Assembly: GCA_002367375.1 (NCBI GenBank)
Contig: DFBR01000091.1
Coordinates: forward strand, 355 to 7,586
DNA from: Erythrobacter sp. UBA3075
Lineage (GTDB): Bacteria > Pseudomonadota > Alphaproteobacteria > Sphingomonadales > Sphingomonadaceae
Reading direction: 5' to 3'
DNA length: 7,232 nt
Both the position numbers and the translations under genes were made by a program. Position 1 is the stretch's first letter. The number at the start of each line of letters is the position of its first letter. The notes beneath the pieces were generated by a model. It searched no databases. It had not been told where the DNA came from and was given only the letters and a program-made list of their open reading frames with translations. This document shows, piece by piece, positions 1-5,663 of the stretch.

Positions 1-1151
1 ATCAGCCGCTCGCCGCGTTGCCACAAGCGCTCGACACCCAGCGCCAGCGCGCCGCTTACGAACATGCTCGGCAGGAAATAGTGGAAATAGAATTGCACCG
101 GTTTGGGAGCGACAATCCACAGAACGATGCTTACCAGATACAGCAGCACCAGCGCCTGCATGTCCTTGCGCTTCTCGCGCCAGCCAGCCCATGCGCACCA
201 CGCCATCGCCAGCAGGCCGAACCACATGGTCACCGGATTGCCGATCAGCATCACCCCGCGCTGCGCGCCGTCGGCTTCCTCGTAAAGATACCAGATCGCG
301 CGGCTGTTGCTGACCCATTGCCACCATGCGCTCTGATAGGGGTGCGCTTCGAGCACCTGCGTTTGCAGGGCGAGCATATTCTGGTGCAAATCGATCAGAC
401 CGGTCGGATTGCCCGACGGCACGCTCCAGTAGAGGAATGGCCAGAACGTCAGCGCATAGATCGCCAGCGGCAACAGCCCAAGCCAGATGCCCGCTTCCCA
501 CAGCGAAATCCCTGCCACCGGCCAGCCGCGGGTAGAACGGATAAGGCGGCGGCGCTCTGCTTGCCAGCGCGCGGCGAAGAAGGCGAGGCCGGGCAGGACG
601 GCGATCGGGATTGCGTTCCATTTGCTCGCCATCGCGCAGCCCAGAGCCACGCCGCACGCCGCAAGTCGCCAGCGGCCTGTCTCATTCTCTCGCACGGCAC
701 CTGCGAACATCCACAGGGCGACCATCAGAAAGCTGACCATGAACACATCGAGCATGGCGATGCGGGCGTGAACGAACAGCAGGTAATTGGTGCCGACGAA
801 CAGGCCGGTCAGCAGGCTGGCGGCGCGGGTCTGGCTGGCGAACCACGCGGCCCGCATCGCCGCGAACAGGGCGAGCGTTCCGAAGGCAACGCTCGGCAAG
901 CGCCAGCCTGTGGGATTGTCGCCGAACACCCATATGCCCAGCGCTATCAATTGCTTGGCGAGCGGTGGGTGCTCCAGATTGGTGGCGAAGCCCAGTTCGA
1001 GCACCGCGCGCGCGGCGGGCAGATAATGCACCTCGTCGAAATATGGCTCGCTCGGCACGCCAATCCGCACCAGCGCCAGCGCGCCGAAAACCAGCGCGGC
1101 TATGGCGTTGAGGATAAACGGATCGCTGGGATGGTCTGGCGAGGCGCTCAT
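1..1151 (-). CDS. GT39/PMT-family membrane glycosyltransferase (phospholipid carrier-dependent), partial, C-terminus off window
   Basis: An integral inner-membrane GT-C enzyme expected to move a sugar from a polyprenyl-phosphate sugar donor to a protein or glycan acceptor on the periplasmic side. Reading leftward from the ATG at 1151, 383 codons stay open to the window edge. The first membrane segment is at about residues 12-32. The adjacent acidic pair D39-E40 in FDEVHY is the first-loop acidic motif of the protein O-mannosyltransferase family. LEHPPLAK follows at 59-66, RIAMLD sits in a later loop, and an HPYQSAWWQW segment resembles the large periplasmic loop of bacterial PMTs. Further hydrophobic segments follow to the edge. 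An in-frame TAA 15 bases upstream of the ATG rules out a longer ATG start, and no clear Shine-Dalgarno is visible. It is divergent from metZ. The PMT/GT39 family is well supported; donor sugar and acceptor cannot be told from sequence, and an ArnT-like role is a less likely alternative. Confidence 0.88.
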   Translation of the reverse strand, partial: MSASPDHPSDPFILNAIAALVFGALALVRIGVPSEPYFDEVHYLPAARAVLELGFATNLEHPPLAKQLIALGIWVFGDNPTGWRLPSVAFGTLALFAAMRAAWFASQTRAASLLTGLFVGTNYLLFVHARIAMLDVFMVSFLMVALWMFAGAVRENETGRWRLAACGVALGCAMASKWNAIPIAVLPGLAFFAARWQAERRRLIRSTRGWPVAGISLWEAGIWLGLLPLAIYALTFWPFLYWSVPSGNPTGLIDLHQNMLALQTQVLEAHPYQSAWWQWVSNSRAIWYLYEEADGAQRGVMLIGNPVTMWFGLLAMAWCAWAGWREKRKDMQALVLLYLVSIVLWIVAPKPVQFYFHYFLPSMFVSGALALGVERLWQRGERL

Positions 1152-1163
1152 AAGGAATGCAAT

Positions 1164-1192
1164 GCGTTAGTGGCCCCCGCCCGCAAGGGCAA
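1164..1192 (-). promoter_or_regulatory. Candidate promoter of the divergent glycosyltransferase
   Basis: On the minus strand TTGCCC (1192-1187) is followed after 17 bases by TAACGC (1169-1164). Transcription would start near 1157, giving a leader of only about 6 bases before the ATG at 1151. The architecture mirrors that of the metZ promoter, with the two -35 boxes directly abutting. The -10 match is poor, so this is an inference from spacing and symmetry. Confidence 0.3.
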
Positions 1193-1221
1193 TTGGCAAA
1201 CGCCTCGCACCCCCCTAACAC
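1187..1221 (+). promoter_or_regulatory. Candidate promoter of metZ, placing the start of transcription at or near the ATG
   Basis: TTGGCA at 1193-1198 (5 of 6 to the TTGACA consensus) is followed after 17 bases by TAACAC at 1216-1221, a weak -10. The usual spacing puts transcription start at about 1228-1232, and the metZ ATG is at 1232. The -35 shares the CAATTG palindrome (1190-1195) with the -35 of the opposite gene. Read by eye only; alphaproteobacterial promoters are variable, so the call is tentative. Confidence 0.35.
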
Positions 1222-1231
1222 TCCATCCCCT

Positions 1232-2440
1232 ATGAAGAAGACCACTGGATCAGACCCCGCCGCCACCGCCAAATGGCGCCCCGCAACGCAGGCCGTGCGC
1301 GCAGGCACTCAGCGCAGCGAGCATGGTGAGACGAGCGAGGCGCTCTATCTCACCAGCGGCTTCACATATGATTCCGCAGAGGAAGTCGCTGCGCGCTTTT
1401 CCGGCGACACCGAGGGGATGCAATATTCGCGCTTCAAGAATCCCACGGTCGAAATGGCGCAAAACCGCATTGCCGCGATGGAAGGGGCCGAAGCGTGCCT
1501 GATGCAGGCGAGCGGCATGGCAGCAATGACTGGCGCTTTGCTGTGTATGCTGAGCGCAGGCGATCATGTGGTCGCTGGACGCGCGGCGTTCGGTTCGTGC
1601 CGCTGGATTCTGGACAATGTGCTGAGCCGCTTTGGTATCACCCACACCGCGATAGACGGGACGGACAATGCCGCGTGGGAAGCCGCTGTGCAGCCCAATA
1701 CCAAGGCGTTCTTCTTCGAAACGCCCGCCAATCCGACGATGGACCTTGTCGATCTGGAGTTCGTCTGCGGCCTCGCGCGGTCCAAGGGCATCACCAGCGT
1801 GGTCGACAATGCCTTTGCCACCAGCGTGCTGCAAAAGCCGCTGGATTTCGGCGCGGATGTTGTCGCTTATTCCGCTACCAAGCTGATGGACGGGCAGGGG
1901 CGGGTGATGGCCGGTGCAGTGTGTTCCAGCCGCGAGTGGATCGAGGAATATCTCAGCCCGTTCCAGCGCAACACCGGCCCGATCTGCGCGCCGTTCAACG
2001 CATGGGTCGTGATGAAGGGGCTGGAGACATTGCCCCTGCGCGCCACTGCGCAAAGCGCCAATGCGCTGCTGGTGGCGCAATTCCTTGAGGACAAGGGCCT
2101 GCGCGTGCTTCATCCCGGCCTGCCGAGCCATCCGCAATATGCTTTGACGCAAAAGCAGATGGTGTCGGCGGGGCCGATCTTTGCCTTCTTCGCGCCTGAT
2201 GGCCAGAGCCAAGCAATGGCGCTGTGCAACGCGCTCGAGTTGATCGACATCTCCAACAATATCGGCGATTCCAAATCGCTGATGTGTCACCCGGCCAGCA
2301 CCACGCACTACAATATGGGCGAGGAGGGCCGGGCCGAAGCGGGCATTGAGGACGGAATGCTGCGTCTGAACGTTGGCCTTGAAGACCCACTCGACCTGAT
2401 CGAAGATCTTGACCGGGCGCTTGGCAGGGTGGGGTTTTGA
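1232..2440 (+). CDS. metZ: O-succinylhomoserine sulfhydrylase (PLP-dependent, Cys/Met metabolism family)
   Basis: A cytoplasmic PLP enzyme of methionine synthesis that replaces the succinyl group of O-succinylhomoserine with sulfide, giving homocysteine and succinate. The 402-residue protein has the usual family length and all expected landmarks: the cofactor-phosphate contact YSR at 65-67 with KNPTVEM after it, ASGM at 93-96, the pyridine-nitrogen aspartate D192 in VVDNAFAT, the Schiff-base lysine K217 in SATKLMDGQGRVMAG, and the substrate-carboxylate arginine R378 in LRLNVGLED. The SATKxxDGQGR wording separates MetZ from cystathionine gamma-synthase and gamma-lyase, which usually have GHSD or similar here. 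The ATG at 1232 is chosen because the protein then opens just before WRPATQAVRAGT, where homologues begin. The in-frame ATG at 1157 would add 25 unlike residues and lies inside the promoter region. No Shine-Dalgarno precedes 1232. It is divergent from the glycosyltransferase and convergent with the small excalibur gene. Confidence 0.95.
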   Translation: MKKTTGSDPAATAKWRPATQAVRAGTQRSEHGETSEALYLTSGFTYDSAEEVAARFSGDTEGMQYSRFKNPTVEMAQNRIAAMEGAEACLMQASGMAAMTGALLCMLSAGDHVVAGRAAFGSCRWILDNVLSRFGITHTAIDGTDNAAWEAAVQPNTKAFFFETPANPTMDLVDLEFVCGLARSKGITSVVDNAFATSVLQKPLDFGADVVAYSATKLMDGQGRVMAGAVCSSREWIEEYLSPFQRNTGPICAPFNAWVVMKGLETLPLRATAQSANALLVAQFLEDKGLRVLHPGLPSHPQYALTQKQMVSAGPIFAFFAPDGQSQAMALCNALELIDISNNIGDSKSLMCHPASTTHYNMGEEGRAEAGIEDGMLRLNVGLEDPLDLIEDLDRALGRVGF

Positions 2441-2449
2441 TTTAGTCGC

Positions 2450-2770
2450 TTACCGGCGCCGGGGCTCGCAGGCCACGCCGTCATTATCCCTGTCAAGCGC
2501 CGGACGATAACCGGGTTGGCCTCTTCGTAGCGGCGCGGCTCCGGCAGCGCGGGCTGCATCGCAATTTCGGTAATAGACAGAACCGTCCCGTCTCGGCGCA
2601 GTTGTTGGGCGAGGAGTAGGGCGCGTGCTCTGTGGGCGATGGCAATGATATTCGCCGGTGCTGCGATTGGTATGGCAGCCATTCGCATCAAGGCCGCCGG
2701 GATGGTTGTGCGCATCCGGATGAGGAAGCGCCATCCCGGCAATGAACATGCTGAACAATGTAAATGCCAT
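2450..2770 (-). CDS. Small YHYH-motif plus excalibur calcium-binding domain protein
   Basis: A 106-residue protein, probably exported, with two recognisable modules. Residues 1-15 are mostly hydrophobic and could be a short, atypical signal or anchor; there is no basic N-region. Residues 22-44 (HNHPGGLDANGCHTNR... ending EYHCH) match the YHYH-type motif, a Cys/His pattern that could hold a metal. After a Pro/Thr/Arg-rich linker (45-62), residues 66-102 form an excalibur domain: paired cysteines C70 and C101 and the DxDxDG loop D93-D95-D97-G98 followed by ACE, the EF-hand-like calcium-binding signature. The stop lies 9 bp from the metZ stop, tail to tail. An in-frame TGA three codons upstream of the ATG makes 2770 the earliest ATG start. 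The domain call is firm; function is unknown, as for most excalibur proteins. Binding of calcium is family knowledge, not shown here. Confidence 0.82.
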   Translation of the reverse strand: MAFTLFSMFIAGMALPHPDAHNHPGGLDANGCHTNRSTGEYHCHRPQSTRPTPRPTTAPRRDGSVYYRNCDAARAAGAAPLRRGQPGYRPALDRDNDGVACEPRRR

Positions 2771-2775
2771 AAAGC

Positions 2776-2802
2776 ATCATACCATTCTTCGGTCAGGCGC
2801 AA
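2776..2802 (-). promoter_or_regulatory. Candidate promoter of the excalibur gene
   Basis: On the minus strand TATGAT (2781-2776), 5 of 6 to the TATAAT consensus, lies 15 bases after TTGCGC (2802-2797). Normal -10 to start spacing would put transcription start at about the ATG itself (2770), so the mRNA would be leaderless. The spacer is short, so either the -35 is weak or the match is chance. Confidence 0.3.
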
Positions 2803-2812
2803 AATTCCGTAA

Positions 2813-2846
2813 TTGCACTTGCCTAAGCTTCGAAAATAAATATGCT
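2813..2846 (+). promoter_or_regulatory. Candidate promoter of the S9 peptidase gene
   Basis: TTGCAC (2813-2818) is followed after 18 bases by TAAATA (2837-2842) in the most AT-rich part of the window. An alternative pair, TTGCCT (2819-2824) and TATGCT (2841-2846) with a 16-base spacer, overlaps it. Either would start transcription at about 2849-2853, downstream of the ATG at 2842 and upstream of the Shine-Dalgarno at 2859, which agrees with translation from 2869. Confidence 0.35.
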
Positions 2847-2858
2847 TTTTGCGTCAAC

Positions 2859-2865
2859 GGAGGGG
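2859..2865 (+). promoter_or_regulatory. Ribosome binding site deciding the S9 peptidase start
   Basis: GGAGGGG ends 3 bases before the ATG at 2869 (5 bases from the GGAGG core). It is the only strong Shine-Dalgarno I see in the window. It selects ATG 2869 over the in-frame ATG at 2842, which has none and would put nine extra residues before the signal peptide. Confidence 0.8.
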
Positions 2866-2868
2866 TAT

Positions 2869-4932
2869 ATGACGGGGTTTCGGTTCGGTTTGGCGATGTG
2901 GGCGGCGGTTGCGCTGGGCATGGTGCCTGCGAGCCAAGCTCTGGCACAGGACGCGGCGCTCGAAGACATCTCAACGCGATTGGCCGACGTCGTACAGGAA
3001 ACCGAGCCCGGTACCGTCCCGAGACCATCCGATACGGCTGTGCAAACAGAAAATCCTGAGATAATTCCGACATCCTTCTTCGCTTCTCGTTCGGATTTCA
3101 GCGACGTCAGCCTTTCGCCCGACGGGACACGTTTTGCCTTTGCCACAGTGCGCGAAAAGCGCCAATTTATCAGCGTCTACGACAGTGATACGCTTGAGCT
3201 TGTCGATGGCCTTAACCTCGGCAATCCTGAGAATTTCAAGTGGTTTTCCTGGGCTGGCAATGATCGACTGCTGATCTCGATGCGAGGCAACGACCAGACC
3301 TATGGTCTGCCGTTCAGCAGGCTCGTTTCCTTCGAGTTCGATGGACGGAACATGCGCACGCTCTCTCTCCCAAGAATGGGTTTCGACGGCGACAATGTTG
3401 TTCACGTCAATCGTGAGGGCACTTTTGTTGCCGTTTCCATCGCAGAGAGCCCATGGAGGACGCCTGCCGTTTGGCGTTTCGACCTCGAAACGCCTGTTGA
3501 GGAAGGCGTCTCCGAAATCCGCGGGACCTTGGTGGAAGCGGCGCAGGACAACATTGCCGTCTGGATTGCCGACAATGGCGGCACAGTACGGATAGGGATT
3601 GGCGCGCGTGGCCGGGGCCGGGTCGAAATCTATTATCGCCGCGATGCGAGCGAAGATTGGCGCCGGGTCGCACGAGTGCGCCGAGACGATGAAGATGCCT
3701 TTGAATACTTTGATTTCATGGGGCTTCGTCCCGGTAGTGACGATGGCTATGTCGTCGCGATCCCTGAAGGAAGCGAACGATTCGCTCTCATGGAGTTCAA
3801 TTTCGCCACCTTTCAGCCGGGTGCTATCCTGTTCCAATCTCAGGACGAAGATGTCGATGCGGTCACCTTTGACAGCACTAGAACCCCGGTGGCTGTAAGC
3901 TACGCCGGTGACGATTTTCGCCGTGAATGGCTTGATCCCGAGATTCGCCGTCAGCGGCAATTGCTGAGCGAGGCGCTGCCCGGCAGCGAGATCACGATCG
4001 TCGATCTCACTGAAGACCATAACCGCATGTTGGTGGCTCAGTCCGGGCCTGCCGACCCGGGTGCGCTTTATGTTTTTACGCCGGGCACGGGTTCGCTTGA
4101 CCTGTTTGCGGAAATTCGGCCGCAGATCGACCCGCAATTGCTCAGTGCCCCGGAGCCTGTCGAATACACAGCGCGTGACGGGACCCATATTCATGGATAT
4201 CTCACCTTGCCGAAAAGCCGTGAGCCGCGAGGACTCCCGTTGATCGTTCACCCGCATGGCGGGCCATACGGCATACGTGATACGCTGACGTACAGCGACA
4301 TGGTGCAATTGTTGGCCAATCGCGGTTATGCGGTGATCCAGCCCAATTTTCGCGGATCGGGCGGCTACGGCGAAGCTTTCGAGGCGCTAGGAGACGGGCA
4401 GGTCGGACGCGCTATGCAGGACGATCTCGACGATGCGGTTGCCTATCTCGTCGGAGAGGGGATCGTCGATCCGCAACGGGTCTGCATTATCGGATCGAGC
4501 TATGGCGGTTTCGCTGCTGTTTGGGGTGTAATCCGTAATCCCGAAATCTATCGCTGTGCAGCAAGTTTTGCCGGGGTGATGCACTGGGAAAGGCAGCTAT
4601 CCCACAATCGCGATTTTCTTTATGGAGATCAGCGTGGCCGCCATACGCGGCGCTATGATGGCGACCAGACGAATTTCGATCTCGATGACATATCACCCGC
4701 AGTGCAGGTGCAGCGCCTTAGGCGACCTGTCCTGCTTGTTCACGGTGAGCGAGATTCGCGTGTTCCATTCAGACAGCACGAACTGATGGTTGATCGGGCG
4801 GACGACGCCGACATTGAACTGGAAACGCTGGAGCTCGAAGACTCCGGACACGGATTCTACAACCCAGAAGACGAACAGGCCTATTACGATGCAATCGTGG
4901 ACTTTCTCGCGCGTCACAACCCGGCGGACTGA
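2869..4932 (+). CDS. Secreted S9-family serine peptidase (prolyl oligopeptidase / acylaminoacyl peptidase-like)
   Basis: A 687-residue exported peptidase expected to cleave oligopeptides in the periplasm. Residues 1-26 are a signal peptide: R5, hydrophobic core 6-20, and ALA at 24-26 before QD as the cleavage site. About 75-420 is a beta-propeller-like domain, with a PD40/WD40-like motif at 79-95 (DVSLSPDGTRFAFA). The alpha/beta-hydrolase domain runs from about 430 to the end: oxyanion-hole HGGP at 463-466, NFRGSGGYG at 493-501, nucleophile S544 in GSSYGG, acid D629 in HGERDSRVP, and base H661 in DSGHGF. The triad is complete, so it should be active; substrate preference cannot be read off. 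The start at 2869 follows from the Shine-Dalgarno and the signal peptide. It is divergent from the excalibur gene. Its propeller half is poorer in GC than the neighbours (hand counts of 60-base lines: 29 at 3181-3240 and 30 at 3781-3840, against 36 in metZ at 1801-1860), hinting at different ancestry or looser selection. Confidence 0.92.
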   Translation: MTGFRFGLAMWAAVALGMVPASQALAQDAALEDISTRLADVVQETEPGTVPRPSDTAVQTENPEIIPTSFFASRSDFSDVSLSPDGTRFAFATVREKRQFISVYDSDTLELVDGLNLGNPENFKWFSWAGNDRLLISMRGNDQTYGLPFSRLVSFEFDGRNMRTLSLPRMGFDGDNVVHVNREGTFVAVSIAESPWRTPAVWRFDLETPVEEGVSEIRGTLVEAAQDNIAVWIADNGGTVRIGIGARGRGRVEIYYRRDASEDWRRVARVRRDDEDAFEYFDFMGLRPGSDDGYVVAIPEGSERFALMEFNFATFQPGAILFQSQDEDVDAVTFDSTRTPVAVSYAGDDFRREWLDPEIRRQRQLLSEALPGSEITIVDLTEDHNRMLVAQSGPADPGALYVFTPGTGSLDLFAEIRPQIDPQLLSAPEPVEYTARDGTHIHGYLTLPKSREPRGLPLIVHPHGGPYGIRDTLTYSDMVQLLANRGYAVIQPNFRGSGGYGEAFEALGDGQVGRAMQDDLDDAVAYLVGEGIVDPQRVCIIGSSYGGFAAVWGVIRNPEIYRCAASFAGVMHWERQLSHNRDFLYGDQRGRHTRRYDGDQTNFDLDDISPAVQVQRLRRPVLLVHGERDSRVPFRQHELMVDRADDADIELETLELEDSGHGFYNPEDEQAYYDAIVDFLARHNPAD

Positions 4933-5036
4933 AATCCAGCAGTCGAGTTACGCGGGAAACAGGCGGTAGGCGCAGCTTCGGCCACATTGCCAAAGCCCCC
5001 TTTGCCGGCGCCGGGAATCCCGCTACGATTGCAATC
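4933..5036. other. Gap before apaG carrying small palindromes
   Basis: No gene is seen here. It holds CAAAG-CCCC-CTTTG (4991-5004), the palindrome CCGGCGCCGG (5005-5014), CGGGA-A-TCCCG (5012-5022) and the palindrome GATTGCAATC (5027-5036), which touches the apaG ATG. None has a U-tract, so no standard terminator is evident for the peptidase gene. They could be a weak terminator plus regulatory or leader structure for apaG. Confidence 0.4.
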
Positions 5037-5453
5037 ATGGCTATCGATGCAATCTCATCCCTGTTCCAGCATGTCGCGATCACCAAGGGTGTGACCGTGC
5101 GTGTGGCAGTGAATTTCATGCCGGAACAGTCACGTGTCGGGGCCGGACGGTGGTTCTGGGTGTATCATATCCGCATCGAAAATGGCCGCGATGAGCGCGT
5201 GCAGCTCAAGACTCGTCACTGGCGCATCACCGATTCAAATGGGATGGTGAACGTCGTCGATGGCGAAGGCGTGGTGGGCGAAACACCGCTGCTGGAGCCG
5301 GGGCAGACGCATGATTACGTGTCGGGTTGCGAGCTCAACACCAACCAAGGCACGATGGAAGGTTTCTATTCCTTCGCCGATGCCGATGGTCAGCTGTTCG
5401 AAGTGGCGATCCCGTTCTTCCCGCTGGCTGCGCCGGCCGACTCTTCCGTTTAG
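5037..5453 (+). CDS. apaG: ApaG protein (DUF525)
   Basis: A small cytoplasmic protein with a fibronectin type III-like fold, often labelled Co2+/Mg2+ efflux protein after a Salmonella mutant phenotype; its biochemical role is not settled. At 138 residues it is slightly longer than the roughly 125 of the enterobacterial form. Landmarks are VRVAVNFMPEQS at 21-32, RWFWVYHIRIEN near 39-50, RHWRITD at 60-66, the GEGVVGE stretch at 76-82 holding the family's GxGxxG motif, LEPGQTHDYVSGCELNT after it, and FEVAIPFFPLAAP near the end. ATG 5037 is the only sensible start: the next methionine (residue 28) would remove conserved sequence. No Shine-Dalgarno is present, and a 10-bp palindrome abuts the ATG. 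From memory, sphingomonads often place apaG near metZ; here the two are separated by the excalibur and peptidase genes. Confidence 0.93.
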   Translation: MAIDAISSLFQHVAITKGVTVRVAVNFMPEQSRVGAGRWFWVYHIRIENGRDERVQLKTRHWRITDSNGMVNVVDGEGVVGETPLLEPGQTHDYVSGCELNTNQGTMEGFYSFADADGQLFEVAIPFFPLAAPADSSV

Positions 5454-5663
5454 CCTCAAGCGCCGGCGCTCGCATTCGCTCGCTTAGGCTTCCGCCCTAC
5501 CGGGCGGCGCGCAGTCGCGCGCTGTCGTGCCGCCTCACGGCCCGAATATATTGCCAATCGCGAGCGACGCGAGGGCAAGGGCGACTGCCCGCCCGCAGCG
5601 GGGACAGCTTGCTGGCCGTCTAGCGAGGACGAAGCCGCGGACGCGGCTTCATGAGACCAACAA
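5454..5663. repeat. Hairpin-dense non-coding block between apaG and the M14 gene
   Basis: A 210-bp GC-rich stretch between convergent genes, with no credible gene. It contains a run of short perfect inverted repeats: palindrome AGCGCCGGCGCT (5459-5470); CCGCCC-TACC-GGGCGG (5492-5507); GCGCGC-AGTC-GCGCGC (5507-5522); GGGC-GACT-GCCC (5579-5590); CCCG-CAG-CGGG (5592-5602); and the stem at 5631-5650. CGCTCGC is directly repeated (5467-5473, 5477-5483) and its complement GCGAGCG recurs at 5560-5566, so long-range pairing is possible. It looks like an intergenic repeat of the kind scattered in sphingomonad genomes, but no other copy lies in the window. Confidence 0.5.
5631..5650 (-). terminator. 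Stem-loop just after the M14 gene, possible terminator without U-tract
   Basis: GAAGCCGC-GGAC-GCGGCTTC is a perfect 8-bp stem with a 4-base loop (arms can be counted as 9 bp with a 2-base loop). It starts 13 bases beyond the M14 stop on the minus strand. No T-run follows in either direction, so it would be a non-canonical terminator or an mRNA 3'-end stabiliser; it might serve both converging genes. Confidence 0.4.

Noticed and set aside
18..1235. Open reading frame of 405 codons on the plus strand opposite the glycosyltransferase
   Set aside because: Its protein is rich in Arg, Gln, His and Ala with no domain or membrane segment; it mirrors the codon bias of the GT39 gene, which has clear family motifs.
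1250..2308. Open reading frame of 352 codons antisense to metZ
   Set aside because: It lies wholly within metZ, whose catalytic residues are all present; the product looks like low-complexity shadow sequence.
2430..2455. Intrinsic terminator between metZ and the excalibur gene
   Set aside because: The 9-bp gap has no stem and no T-run; the nearby GGCGCC is only a short palindrome inside the excalibur coding end.
2308..2802. Open reading frame of 164 codons on the minus strand across the metZ end and the excalibur gene
   Set aside because: It runs through both genes in another frame. The overlapping frame 2450-2770 carries the YHYH and excalibur motifs, which this one lacks.
2971..4308. Open reading frame of 445 codons antisense to the S9 peptidase
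   Set aside because: Long antisense frames are common opposite biased coding DNA. The product has no recognisable motif, and the plus strand carries signal peptide, propeller and part of the hydrolase domain here.
5454..5663. CRISPR-like array
   Set aside because: The repeats are short, unequal inverted repeats without regular spacers or a common repeat unit.
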